Origin: Chrysomallon squamiferum
Taxonomy: Eukaryota; Mollusca; Gastropoda; Neomphalida; Peltospiridae
NCBI GenBank assembly: GCA_012295275.1
Contig: CM022669.1
Coordinates: forward strand, 7,404,989-7,429,988
Direction: 5' to 3'
DNA length: 25,000 bases
Of this stretch, positions 9,730-22,086 are shown piece by piece. Under the pieces are notes generated by a model. That model worked only from the letters and a program-made list of their open reading frames with translations, made no database searches and was not told the origin of the DNA. The translations under genes and the position numbers were made by a program. Position 1 is the first letter of the stretch. Each line of letters starts with the position of its first letter.

Positions 9730-9872
9730 TTCTAAACTGATTGTTTTTTTTTTTTTTTTTTTTTTTTTTAACTGAATTATAATTTTTAAACGCAGATATA
9801 TTCATACTTTATACGCACCCAGGAGTTATACTTCGTTGTAGTCACTGAGTCGCCAGGGCATCTGCTAATGTA
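8801..9872. other. Spacer of the long inverted repeat
   Basis: About 1.07 kb, with an (AAAATT)n to (GAAAAT)n transition (8836-8890), GTAT-type repeats (8949-8998), a (TTA)n/poly-T compound (9677-9769) and a unique part at 9350-9530. A 113-codon open frame on the minus strand (9180-9521) has no recognised domain and no transposase signature. The unique part can form an interrupted stem (AGGTGC 9415-9420 with GCACCT 9508-9513; AACTCT 9428-9433 with AGAGTT 9500-9505). Confidence 0.6.
9677..9769. repeat. (TTA)n plus poly(T) tract
   Basis: About 52 bases of TTA followed after 15 bases by about 25 T. Lies inside the inverted-repeat spacer. Confidence 0.94.
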
Positions 9873-10303
9873 TGGCATCAACGTGTTAAACAACGACTTC
9901 GCCTCTCAGCAACTACGTCGCCTTGATACGAAGGCTTCGGCAGTTATTTCCAGATGTAACCACGGGACACAAGCAGTAACTAACGCGCATGCACGCACTT
10001 AATGAAACATGGCACTGATAAACATGGTTTAGATTTTTTTTTGAAAAAGTTTTAAAATTCCTGCTTCAGAGCTCGTATGTGAAAATACAGCGAGGAACCA
10101 TTTCTACAGAATTAAAAATTATATAATATATATGTTTATAGATATGTTTAATAAATATGTATATTTTTTAAATTTGTTGTTTTGTTTGTTTGTTTGTTTG
10201 TTAAAATGTACATGTGTCTGTGACTAATGGTTACAGAATAAACAAACTGATAGTTGTGCTAAATTCGAAACGACGCACTTACGAAATAAAACAGAAATAA
10301 ACT
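9873..10303 (-). repeat. Right arm of long inverted repeat
   Basis: Reverse complement of 8366-8800. Inner boundary near GGCATCAACGTGTTAAACAA, outer boundary near AACAGAAATAAACTGATT, which mirrors CTGTTTATTTCTGTTTT at the left outer end. I see no flanking target-site duplication. Confidence 0.85.
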
Positions 10304-10380
10304 GATTTCCCATGATGCACCCTTACTGCATTTTAATTAATTTTCACATCTCGGATCGAAAAATCATTTTCAAGATCAAC

Positions 10381-10381
10381 A

Positions 10382-10417
<36 letters not shown>

Positions 10418-10594
10418 TACTATTATTATTATTACTATTACTATTACTATTACTATTACTATTATTATTATTATTATTACTATTATTATTACTATTATTA
10501 TTATTATTATTACTACTACTACTACTACTACTACTATTATTACTATTATTATTATTATTATTATTACTACTACTACTACTACTACTACTGCTGC

Positions 10595-10642
<48 letters not shown>
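10381..10642. repeat. (TTA)n/(CTA)n phase-locked tract, about 260 bp
   Basis: One of the longest repeat tracts in the window: TTA and CTA triplets alternate in blocks, plus two CTG triplets near 10590, without any frame slip. One frame reads almost pure leucine; this is an artefact. It sits at the left border of the tandem array. Confidence 0.95.
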
Positions 10643-10643
<1 letters not shown>

Positions 10644-10672
10644 GGTGTTTTAGCTGTAGGCTGCTGCTATTG

Positions 10673-11164
10673 TACTTATTAAATTCTGTCTGTGGAAGAA
10701 AAAAGTAACGACTTAAAAACTATTGTCTGTACTTCCATCATATTTGTGTATATGCGGCCAAACTCTGTTAACAAAAACAGTAGCCAGTAAAATAATTGAT
10801 TGGATGCCGATGTCTTCCCAATTAGTCGAATAACCAGTTCGTCTAATTCCCAGTTCGTCGAAATAACTCGTCTACCCAAATACCCGATTACCTCAGTATG
10901 TAATGAACTTGGCCTCTCCATGTTCATACAAGTTTCGATTGTAGACGGAAAATAGTGTATTTACCAATATACATAAATCTGGTTTTCTTTATTCTTCTTC
11001 TGCTGCCATAAAGTTGGCACTTGATTCTAACATTCAGGGCGGAGCGAATTTTTGGTAAATCGATCATGTAACCGAAAGCAGAACAAGTGTTCACTACTCA
11101 TTTGTTGTAGAGTATTTTGCTTTTCCAGTCACAGCCAAGATGTTGCAGGTCGTCAGATCGACCT
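10673..11164 (+). repeat. Module W, copy 0
   Basis: About 490 bases that match 12866-13428 almost throughout (GGAAGAAAAAAGTAACGACT at 10694, GCGGCCAAACTCTGTTAAC, GGGCGGAGCGAATTTTT, GTTGCAGGTCGTCAGATCGA). It has internal degenerate units around TTCGTC/AGTCGAA (10820-10880). It carries one copy of the 32-bp unit that is present four times in W1. An 82-codon minus-strand open frame over it is not supported as a gene. Confidence 0.88.
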
Positions 11165-11389
11165 ATCTATTTTTCTTGGAACTCTCGTGTATTTCTGGTT
11201 TGAAATGCATCTGCTTGTGTCAGTATATAACGTATCACTGTATTTAAGGTAATGAATCCATTACAAAAGAAGGTTTGCATATGACATTTAATGGGTCACG
11301 GGAACAGTCCTCTGCAGCGTCTATGTACTTTCCGATATTCGGGAAGATAGATGCTAAATAATAATAACAACAACAAAAACAACAGTAAC

Positions 11390-11520
<131 letters not shown>

Positions 11521-11821
11521 ATCTTCGTTAATATGGCTTCACAAACTTAATGATAGTCTAAAATCAGATAATGAAAGAGAAGCTAGGTGCTGTAAGTTAC
11601 TCCTATATACCACACGTCCGTCAGTCTGACATTAAAACAGTTTTTTTCTTACTCAGACTTACAAGTATATATGCACATGTAATATAGATATATATATATA
11701 TATAACACAAACTGACTGAAGATGGAGAGACAGACACACAGATATAAGACAAATATTACTACGTGAATCATGCAAATAAAGTATTCGAGATTTTAATTTA
11801 CGTATTATAATTATCTATATT

Positions 11822-11852
<31 letters not shown>

Positions 11853-11952
11853 TTATTATTATTATTATCATTATTAAAATAATCTCTGAGGAACAAGCTA
11901 AAAGAAAAGACGTACATGAACTTTGGGTTCCTTTTCTGTCCCGCAGAGTATG

Positions 11953-11960
11953 TGACGTCA
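11953..11960. promoter_or_regulatory. CRE palindrome in X1
   Basis: TGACGTCA, the perfect CREB/ATF site, conserved in all four X copies. A CACGTG E-box lies at 11996-12001 and a palindrome GTCATTTAATGAC at 12003-12015. Binding is not shown; the conservation may only reflect recent duplication. Confidence 0.4.
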
Positions 11961-12223
11961 CTGAAGAAGGCAGTGAAAAACAAACCAACTGCATCCACGT
12001 GTGTCATTTAATGACTTCATCGCTTTTAACAGTTTCAAATTTAAAAGTCGTCGCTGATTAATTTTTAGTTATTTTAAGCATTAACTGACAGAACAGAAAT
12101 ACCACAGAGACAGTTTTAGACGTTCCCCGTTATATACATGCACGCGTATGCGTATGATTATAATTTAAATGTATGCTTGCTGAAATACGCAAAACAAATC
12201 TTTGCTAGGTTCGTTACAATTTG

Positions 12224-12305
<82 letters not shown>

Positions 12306-12426
12306 TATTATTATTATTATTAATGTTATTATTATTATAAAAATATCGGTATTTGAATATTACATGTTCAGCGGTTGATTATGCTGTAGTTGCGGTGTGT
12401 TTCTGAAACAATAGGAGAGAGAGGGA

Positions 12427-12865
12427 GAACGGGACTATGTGCAAACTGGTCAGTAAATCTGTATGGTCGGTTTTCCTATTTGTCAATTTTATCAGCTTGT
12501 CTGGCAGTGAAAAAGAAACTTTCAATTTTCTTTGATCTTTTGTCATCTAGCATCCTCAAAGGACGCCGTGTCGACAACTCGTTCGCAGTTTTGGGCTCAA
12601 GATATCAAGGGAAGCTACCACAGTCCAATTTTTTTATTATTATTATTATTTTTTTTTTTTTTTCTTACCGCGAACGTGTTCGATCTAGCAGTCCCTCTTG
12701 TCTTTCTTCCGTTCACAGCGATTTCACAAGGAAAGGAAATTTTAGCATGGATGATGGGACTATTCTGTAGCCTGTGTGGAGGGAGAGGAGTGTGTCCCGT
12801 TCATCTCGGGAAACCACCCCACAATCTGTCCCCCGATGTTCCGTTATATTCTCACGTGTTTCAGT
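12427..12865 (+). repeat. Module Y, copy 1
   Basis: Matches 22087-22515 along its length (GTCGACAACTCGTTCGCAGT, ATATCAAGGGAAGCTACCAC, TAGCCTGTGTGGAGGGAG). It is interrupted by a (TTA)n/poly-T tract at about 12631-12663 where Y2 has poly-T. It contains CTTTCTTCCGTTCACAG, which looks like a splice acceptor, and open frames of 121 and 126 codons. The Y2 copy shifts frame in both, and no domain is recognisable, so I treat it as repeat or duplicated noncoding DNA. Confidence 0.85.
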
Positions 12866-13428
12866 TATTAAAATGTATCTATGGAAGAAAAAAGTAACGA
12901 CTTAAAAACTATTGTCTATACTTCCATCATATATGTGCTTTTGCGGCCAAACTCTGTTAACAAAAATAATTTATTGGATGCCGGTGTCTTCCCATTTAGT
13001 CGAATAACCAGTTCGTCTAATTCGTCGAAATAACTCGTCTACCCAAATACCCGATTACCTCTGTATGTAATGAACTTGGCCTCTCATACATGTTCATACA
13101 AATTTCGATTATAGACGGAAAATAGTTTATTTACTAGTAGACATAAATCTGGTTTTCTTTATTCTTCTTCTGCTGCCATATAGTTGGTACTTGATTCTAA
13201 TATTCAGGGCGGAGCGAATTTTTTGTAAAACGATCATGTAACATCAGCCGAACAAGCGTTCACTACTCATTTGTTGTAGAGTAACAAGCGTTCACTACTC
13301 ATTTGTTGTAGAGTAACAAGCGTTCACTACTCATTTGTTGTAGAGTAACAAGTGTTCACTACTCATTTGTTGTAGAGTTTTTGCTTTTCCCGTCACAGCC
13401 AAAATGTTGCAGGTCGTCAGATCGACCT
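12866..13428 (+). repeat. Module W, copy 1
   Basis: Second copy of W0. It differs by small deletions (for example the loss of an ACAGTAGCCAGTA segment and of one degenerate TTCGTC unit) and by expansion of the 32-bp unit. It is followed by a TTC/TTA/TTG microsatellite instead of X. Confidence 0.88.
13251..13378 (+). repeat. 32-bp tandem repeat, four copies, in W1
   Basis: Four head-to-tail units starting AACAAGCGTTCACTACTCAT, each exactly 32 bases (13251, 13283, 13315, 13347). Units 1-3 are identical. Unit 4 has AAGTG instead of AAGCG, as does the single unit in W0 (about 11084), so unit 4 looks ancestral. No spacers separate the units, so this is not a CRISPR array. Confidence 0.97.
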
Positions 13429-13450
13429 TCTTCTTCTTCTTCTTCTTATG

Positions 13451-13489
<39 letters not shown>

Positions 13490-13542
13490 GTTGTTGTTAT
13501 TATTATTAGTTGCTGTTGTTGTTGTTGTTGTAGTAGTTGTTG

Positions 13543-13580
<38 letters not shown>
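13429..13580. repeat. Compound TTC/TTA/TTG microsatellite
   Basis: TTC units, then TTA, TTG, TTA, TTG with TAG variants, then TTA. It separates W1 from the unique A-rich segment at 13581-13710. Confidence 0.93.
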
Positions 13581-13710
13581 TAATCTGGTCATTTCCTTTC
13601 CGTTAAAAAACAACAACAAAGAACAAAAAACGAAAAAGATAAAAAGAAGAAAAACAAAATCCTAAATTTCATGGTCAATTAAAAACACATTTCATTAAAT
13701 ACGCATCACA
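13581..13710. other. Short A-rich segment before Z1
   Basis: Sequence present only once in the array (AACAAC/AAAAAC-rich, then AAATTTCATGGTCAATTAAA). Together with Y1, W1 and the microsatellite it is the part missing from units 2 and 3. Confidence 0.6.
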
Positions 13711-14462
13711 GAAAAGTTTCTAGATTCATACAATATTATTATAACACTGTACCTGTTACTGAACTTACTGAAACATCAGACACACTTTTTAAAAATATTT
13801 TTTATATGACTACCTTCTTTTTTTAATTATTTACATTCAACTACATTCAGTACATGGACTATTTCGATGTTTTCATATTTGCATACTTTATGCGATAAGC
13901 GATATCCATATTTCCGATCGTTAAATGAGATATCGTTAAGCGGGAGACTAGTTTACGTGGAATTAAGATTAAAACCAGTGGTTACGATCTTCACGATTGA
14001 AATTTGACATAAAAAGAAATATTAAATAAAGAGAAATAAAACGGAAATTAAGACATAGATGTTTTAATAGATCAATAAATATTAAAGAAACAGTAAATCA
14101 TTTACAATTTTTTTTTTTTACAAATACATTAAGAAATAATTATATGCCGCTGATTGTGGGTTCATTTTTGTGGGTTTTGTGTTCATTTAAGTTATCGTAT
14201 TTAGTTTCTAAAGTTGTTGTCTTCCGTTTCTAAAATCGTTAAAGCGGGATATCGTTAAGCAAGGTATTACTGTATTTATATCAAACAAAAAAAAAGGTTT
14301 TCCAAATAATCTGGAACAGTTCATTACAATGACTGAGGTGAAAACATGCGTGTCAATAAGACCACTGAACCATATTTAGCCTTTCGACAAACTGGGAAAT
14401 CTACCAGATGGGAGTAAACCCCACCGTCATAATGCCCATTTTGAAAGCGAGAACATACTCAG

Positions 14463-14493
<31 letters not shown>

Positions 14494-15169
14494 AACACAG
14501 GTTATCGAGTTATAGTTTGGGCTGTGGACCTGGAAATAACAAACTGTAGAATTAAAACATGCTAAAATGTAAACTTGAGGGTGTAAAAACAGCAAACACA
14601 AAATCATAAAAGAAAGAAAAAAAAGATACAAACGAAACTTACATATTACTTCCTAATAGAGACTCTCTGACTACACTTCTGTAGTTTTCATTACACATTT
14701 TGTTTCCTAATTATAAGCATCTTAATGGTTCCTAAAACTGTTTTGTTAAATAAATAATTTTTTTTTTTTTTTTTTAAATTATATGGAAAAAAGAAATTCT
14801 CTTGTTTAAGAAAGTTTTGTCTTCCATTTAAATTTTATATACATTATAATTGTTTTTGTATCTAACAGACTTTAATATTAAATTGTATCGTAAAACTATT
14901 AAACTGTTTCGTTTCGTTATTAGTTCATTAATCTGTTTTTTTTATTTTTATTATTAATCCATAGAATCGACTACAGTCAAAAACACAAATCGTTACGGGT
15001 TTCATTAGGGGAGTTAATTCTTACCACACTACTCTTACAGGAGTTATCTAACTTAGCTAACTGAAAAAACAAAATTATACAATTGTAGTTGACTGGATGT
15101 TAGTTAAAAATGCAGTTTGTTTCACTATTTTTCGTATTTATTTATTTACTTAACTGATTTATTTATTTA
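13711..15169 (+). repeat. Module Z, copy 1
   Basis: First of three copies (with 16494-18042 and 19289-20786). Main parts: AAAGTTTCTAGATTCATACA start; a segment with GATATCGTTAAGCGGGAG (13929-13946); a Tigger/pogo-like end at 14236-14274; a segment with CTACCAGATGGGAGTAAACC that leads into an (AAAT)n tail (14461-14494), as in a retroposon 3' end; then unique sequence up to ATTTATTTAT before X2. Lacks the AAATCGGTAAGTTA...AAGCTTATAG insertion that Z2 and Z3 share. No open frame of note. Confidence 0.9.
14236..14274 (-). mobile_element. Tigger/pogo-like terminal sequence in Z1
   Basis: Read on the minus strand from 14272 the sequence is CAGTAATACCTTGCTTAACG, then ATATCCCGCTTTAACGAT. A CAG start next to a TA dinucleotide and repeated CTTAACGA words resemble the ends of Tigger/pogo-type DNA transposons and their MITEs. 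Z2 (end at 17043) and Z3 (end at 19811) have the variant CAGTAATACCTCGCTTAACG. I find no matching inverted end to the left, only a similar direct word at 13929, so the element is truncated or the resemblance is limited. Confidence 0.45.
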
Positions 15170-15382
15170 TCTTTCTTGGAACTCTCGTGTATTTCTGGTT
15201 TGAAATGCATCTGTTTGTGTCAGTAGATAATGTATTACTGTATTTAAGGTAATAAATCAATTACAAAAGAAGGTTTGCATATGATATTTAATGGGTCACG
15301 GGAACAGTCCTCTGTAGCGTCTACTAAGTGTTATGTACTTTCCGATATTCGGGAAGATTAGATGCTAAATAATAATAATAAT

Positions 15383-15415
<33 letters not shown>

Positions 15416-15892
15416 AATAATAATAATAAAACAGTAATAATAATAATAGATAATAATAATAGATAATAATAATAATAATAATATATATATTTAATCTTCG
15501 CTAATATGGCTTCACAAACTTAATGATGGTCTAAAACCAGATAATGAAAGAGAAGTTAGGTGCTGTAAGTTACTCCTATATACCACACGTCCGTCAGTCT
15601 GAAATTAAAACAGTTTTTTCTTACTCAGTAATACATATATATATGTATATATACATATATAACACACAAACTGACTGAAAATGGAGAGACAGACACATAG
15701 ATATAAGACAAATATTACTACGCGAATCATGCCAATAAAGTATTCGAGATTTTGATTTAAGATTATAATCATCTATATATATTCTTCTTCTTCTTCTTCT
15801 TCTTCTTCTTCTTTTTCTTCTTCTTATTTTATTATTATTATTATTATTATTATTATATTATTCTTCTTCTTCTTCTGATTCTTGATTTTATG

Positions 15893-15945
<53 letters not shown>

Positions 15946-16313
15946 AATAATCTCTGAGGAACAAACTAAAAGAAAAGACGTACATGAACTTTGGGTTCCT
16001 TTTCTGCCACGCAGAGTATGTGACGTCACTGAAGAATGCAGTGAAAAACAAACCAACTGCATCCACGTGTGTCATTTAATGACTTCATCGCTTTTAACAG
16101 TTTCAAATTTAAAAACCATCACTGATTAATTTTTAGTTATTTTAAGCATTAACTGACAGAACAGAAATACCACTGAGACAGTTTTAGACGTTCCCCGTTA
16201 TATACATGCACGCGTATGCGTATGATTATAATTTAAATGTATGCTTGCTGAAATATGCAAAACAAATCTTTGCTAGGTTCGTTACAATTTGATTATTATT
16301 ATTATTATTATTA

Positions 16314-16351
<38 letters not shown>

Positions 16352-16493
16352 TACTACTACTACTACTACTACTATTATTATTATTATTATTGTTATTATT
16401 ATTCTAAAAATATCGGTATTTGAATATTACATGTTCAGCGGTTGATTATGGTGTAGTTGCGGTGTGTTTCTGAAACAATAGGAGAGAGAGGGA
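15170..16493 (+). repeat. Module X, copy 2
   Basis: Same order as X1. Slot 1 is 15368-15492 (AAC and AAT, few AT). Slot 2 (15782-15949) is the longest of the four: TTC, TTA, a second TTC patch and a second TTA run. The CRE is at 16021-16028. Slot 3 (16292-16403) contains an ACT/CTA patch. It ends at GAGAGAGAGGGA and joins Z2 directly, skipping Y and W. Confidence 0.92.
16021..16028. promoter_or_regulatory. CRE palindrome in X2
   Basis: TGACGTCA, same position in X-c as in X1, again with the CACGTG E-box and GTCATTTAATGAC about 40-60 bases downstream. Confidence 0.4.
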
Positions 16494-18042
16494 AAAGTTT
16501 CTAGATTCATACAATATTATTATAACACTGTACATATTACTGAACTTACTGAAACATCAGACACACTTTTTACAAATATTTTTTAGATGACTACCTTCTT
16601 TTTTTAATTATTTACATTCAACTACATTCAGTACATGGACTATTTCGATATTTTCATATTTGCATACTTTATGCGATAAGCGAAATCCATATTTCCGATA
16701 GTTAAATGAGATATCGTTAAGCGGGAGACTAGTTTACATGGAATTAAGATTAAAACTAGTGGTTACGATCTTCACGATTGAAATTTAACATAAAAAGAAA
16801 TATTAAATAAAGAGAAATAAAACGGAAATTAAGACATAGATGTTTTAATAGATCAATAAATATTAAAGAAACAGTAAATCGTTTACAAACACATTTTTAC
16901 AAATACGTTAAGAAATATAATATATTGTGGGTTCATTTTTGTGGGTTTTGAGTTCATTTAAGATATAGTATTTAGTTTCTAAAGTTATTGTCTTCCGTTT
17001 CTAAAATCGTTAAAGCGGGATATCGTTAAGCGAGGTATTACTGTATTTATATACCAAAAAATAGGTTTTCCAAATAATCTGGAACAGTTCATAACAATGA
17101 CTGAGGTGAAAACATGCGTGTCAATAAGACCACTGAACCATATTTAGCCTTTCGACAAACTGGGAAGTCTACCAGATGGGAGTAAACCCCACCGTCATGA
17201 TGCCCATTTTGAATGCGAGAACATACTCAGTAAATAAATAAATAAAACACAGGTTATCGAGTTACTGTTTGGGCAGTGGACCTGGAAATAACAAACTGTA
17301 GAATTAAAACATGCTAAAATGTAAATCTTGAGGCTGTAAAAACAACAAACACAAAAGTACATAAAAGAAAGGAAAAAAAGATAGAGACGAAACTTACACT
17401 ACAACATGTTGCTTCATAATAGAGAAAATGTGACTTCCCTTTTGTAATTTTCATTACACATTTTGTTTCCTAATTATAAGCATCTTAATGATTCGTAAAA
17501 CTGTTTTGTTCTTTTGTTCCTTCGTCTCTAAAATCGGTAAGTTATTTTATAATGTTTTATTTTATTGTATTCAAAGCTTATAGTTTGTTTGTAGATCATC
17601 TTAAAAATAAAAATAAATAAATTTTAAAAATTTAAAAATTAAATAAGAAAAACTAAAATTCTCTGGTTTAAGAAAGTTTTGTCTTCTATTTAAATTTTAT
17701 TTAAATTATAATTGTTTTTGTATCTAACAGACTTTAATATTAAATTTTATCGTAAAACTATTAAACTGTTTCGTTTCGTTATTAGTTCATTAATCTGTTT
17801 TTTTTTTTTTTATTAATCCAGAGAATCGACTACAGTCAAAAACAAAAATCGTTACGGGTTTCATTAGGGGAGCTAATTCTTACCACACTACTCTTACAGG
17901 AGTTATCTAACTTAGCTAACTGAAAAAACAAAATTATACAATTGTGGTTGATTGGATGTCAGTTAAACTATTAAACTGCAGTTTGTTTCATTACTTTTCG
18001 TATTTATTTATTTATTTACTTAGTTTATTTATTTATCAATCT
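16494..18042 (+). repeat. Module Z, copy 2
   Basis: Parallel to Z1. Shares with Z3, against Z1, the word TTTTTAGATGACT near its start and an extra segment with TAAAATCGGTAAGTTA and TTCAAAGCTTATAGTTTG (about 17525-17650). The (AAAT)n tail at about 17232-17246 is short. The Tigger-like end is at about 17006-17045. Confidence 0.92.
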
Positions 18043-18281
18043 ATCTTTCTTGGAACTCTCGTGTATTTCTGGTTTGAAATGTATCTGCTTGTGTCAGTAG
18101 ATAATGTATCACTGTTTTAAGGTAATAAATCAATTACAAAAGTTTGCATTTAATGGTCACGGGAGCAGTCCTCTGCAGCGTCTACTATGTGTTATGTACT
18201 TTCCGATATTCGGGAAGATAGATGCTAAATAATAATAACAACAACAATAACAACAACAACAGTAATAATAATAATAAAACA

Positions 18282-18329
<48 letters not shown>

Positions 18330-18538
18330 GTAATAATAGATAATAATAATAATAATAATAATAATCATAATAATCTTCGCTAATATGGCTTCATAAACTT
18401 AATGATAGTCTAAAATCAGATAATGAAAGAGAAGCTAGGTGCTGTTTTGTGGTAAGTTACTCCTATATACCACACGTCCGTCAGTCTGAAATTAAAACAA
18501 TTTTTTCTTACTCAGACTTAAAAGTGTATATGCACATG

Positions 18539-18572
<34 letters not shown>

Positions 18573-18666
18573 CACACAAACTGACTGAAGATGGAGAGAC
18601 AGACACATAGATATAAGACAAATATGAATCATGCCAATAAAGTATTCGAGATTATAATCATCTATA

Positions 18667-18698
18667 TTCTTCTTCTTCTTCTTCTTCTTCTTCTTCTT

Positions 18699-18728
<30 letters not shown>
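18667..18728. repeat. (TTC)n tract in slot 2 of X3
   Basis: Twenty TTC triplets without interruption, a homopurine-homopyrimidine tract. The other X copies have about 10 (X1), 16 with a TTT interruption (X2) and 7-8 (X4) at the same site. Confidence 0.96.
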
Positions 18729-18729
<1 letters not shown>

Positions 18730-18826
18730 TTATTATTATTATCATTATTAAAATAATCTCTGAGGAACAAGCTAGAGGAAAAGACGTACATGAACTTTGG
18801 GTTCCTTTTCTGCCACGCAGAGTATG

Positions 18827-18834
18827 TGACGTCA
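18827..18834. promoter_or_regulatory. CRE palindrome in X3
   Basis: TGACGTCA at the same place in X-c as in the other copies, with the same E-box and palindrome downstream. Confidence 0.4.
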
Positions 18835-19097
18835 CTGAAGAATGCAGTGAAAAACAAACCAACTGCATCCACGTGTGTCATTTAATGACTTCATCGCTTT
18901 TAACAGTTTCAAATTTAAAAACCGTCGCTGATTAATTTTTAGTTATTTTAAGCATTAACTGACAGAACAGAAATACCACTGAGACAGTTTTAGACGTTCC
19001 CCGTTATATACATGCACGCGTATGCGTATGATTATAATTTAAATGTATGCTTGTTGAAATACGCAAAACAAATTTTTGCTAGGTTCGTTACAATTTG

Positions 19098-19172
<75 letters not shown>

Positions 19173-19288
19173 TTTTTATTATTATTATTATTATTATTAT
19201 AAAAATATCGGTATTTGAATATTACATGTTCAGCGGTTGATTATGGTGTAGTTGCGGTGTGTTTCTGAAACAATAGGAGAGAGAGGGA

Positions 19289-20786
19289 AAAGTTTCTAGA
19301 TTCATACAATATTATTATAACACTGTACATATTACTGAACTTACTGAAACATCAGAAACACTTTTTAAAAATATTTTTTAGATGACTATCTTCTTTTTTT
19401 AATTATTTACATTCAGCTACATTCAGTACATGGACTATTTCGATATTTTCATATTTGCATACTTTATGCGATAAGCGATATCCATATTTCCGATCGTTAA
19501 ATGAGATATCATTAAGCGGGAGACTAGTTTATATGGAATTAAGATTAAAACCAGTGGTTACGATCTTCACGATTGAAATTTGACATAAAAAGAAATATTA
19601 AATAAAGAGAAATAAAATGGAAATTAAGACATAGATATTTTAATAGATCAATAAATATTAAAGAAACAGTAAATCATTTACAATTTTTTTTTTTTACAAT
19701 TACATTAAGAAATAATTATATGCCGTAATGTTATCGTATTTAGTTTCTAAAGTTATTGTCTTCTGTTTCTAAAATCGTTAAAGTGGGATATCGTTAAGCG
19801 AGGTATTACTGTATTTATACCAAAAAAAATAGGTTTTCCAAATAATCGGGAACAGTTCATAACAATGACTGAGGTGAAAACATGCGTGTCAATAAGACCT
19901 CTGAACCTTTCGACAAACTGGGAAGTCTACCAGATGGGAGTAAACCCTGCCTCCATGATGCCCATTTTGAAAGCGAGAACATACTCAATAAACAAATAAA
20001 TAAATAAATAAAACACAGGTTATCGACTTATAGTTTTGGCTGTGGACCTGGAAATAACAAACTGTAGAATTAAAACATGCTAAAATGTAAATCTTGGGGC
20101 TGTAAAAACAACAAACACAAAAGTACATAAAAGAAAGAAAAAAAGAGAGAGACGAAACTTACACGTTGCTTCCTAATAGAGACTCTCTGACTACACTTCT
20201 GTAATTTTCGTTACACATTTTGTTTCCTAATTATAAGCATCTTAATGATTCGTAAAACTGTTTTGTTCTTTTGTTCCTTCGTCTCTAAAATCGGTAAGTT
20301 AAGTTATTTTATTTTGTTTTATTTTATTGTATTCAAAGCTTATAGTTTGTTTGTAGATCATCTTAAAAATAAAAATAAATAAATTTTAAAAATTTAAAAA
20401 TTAAATAAGAAAAACAAAAATTCTCTGGTTTAAGAAAGTTTTGTCTTCCATTTAAATTTTATTTAAATTATAATTGTTTTTGTATTTACAGACTTTAATA
20501 TTAAACGTTATCGTAAGACTATTAAACTATTTCGTTTCGTTATTAGTTCATTAATCTGTTTTTTTATTATTAATCCATAGAATCGACTACAGTCAAAAAC
20601 ACAAATCGTTACGGGTTTCATTAGGGGAGCTAATTCTTACCACACTACTCTTACAGGAGTTATCTAACTTAGCTAACTGAAAAAACAAAATTATACAATT
20701 GACTGAATGTCAGTTAAACTATTAAACTGCAGTTTGTTTCACTATTTTTCGTATTTATTTATTTACTTAACTGATTTATTTATTTA
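19289..20786 (+). repeat. Module Z, copy 3
   Basis: Parallel to Z2 including the shared extra segment (about 20283-20415). Lacks the TGTGGGTTCATTTTTGTGGG part found at 14156 in Z1 and 16923 in Z2. Tigger-like end at about 19775-19813. Confidence 0.92.

Positions 20787-22086
<1,300 letters not shown>

Larger units (their letters stand above)
18043..19288 (+). repeat. Module X, copy 3
   Basis: Slot 1 is 18228-18374 (AAC, AAT, no AT run). A pure AT run of about 30 lies in X-b (18541-18570). Slot 2 begins with 62 bases of pure TTC (18667-18728), then TTA. The CRE is at 18827-18834. Slot 3 is 19097-19200. X-a has lost the words AGAAGG and ATATG around 18139-18152. Joins Z3 through the same junction as X2-Z2. 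Confidence 0.92.

Noticed and set aside
10312-10644. 110-codon poly-leucine frame
   Set aside because: It is the translation of a TTA/CTA microsatellite.
12390-12897. 126- and 121-codon frames in module Y1
   Set aside because: The Y2 copy is frameshifted in both, they cross a poly-T/TTA tract, and no domain is visible. A CTTTCTTCCGTTCACAG acceptor-like word alone is not enough to call an exon.
13251-13378. CRISPR-like regular 32-bp repeats
   Set aside because: The units abut without spacers and the genome is eukaryotic; it is a tandem repeat.
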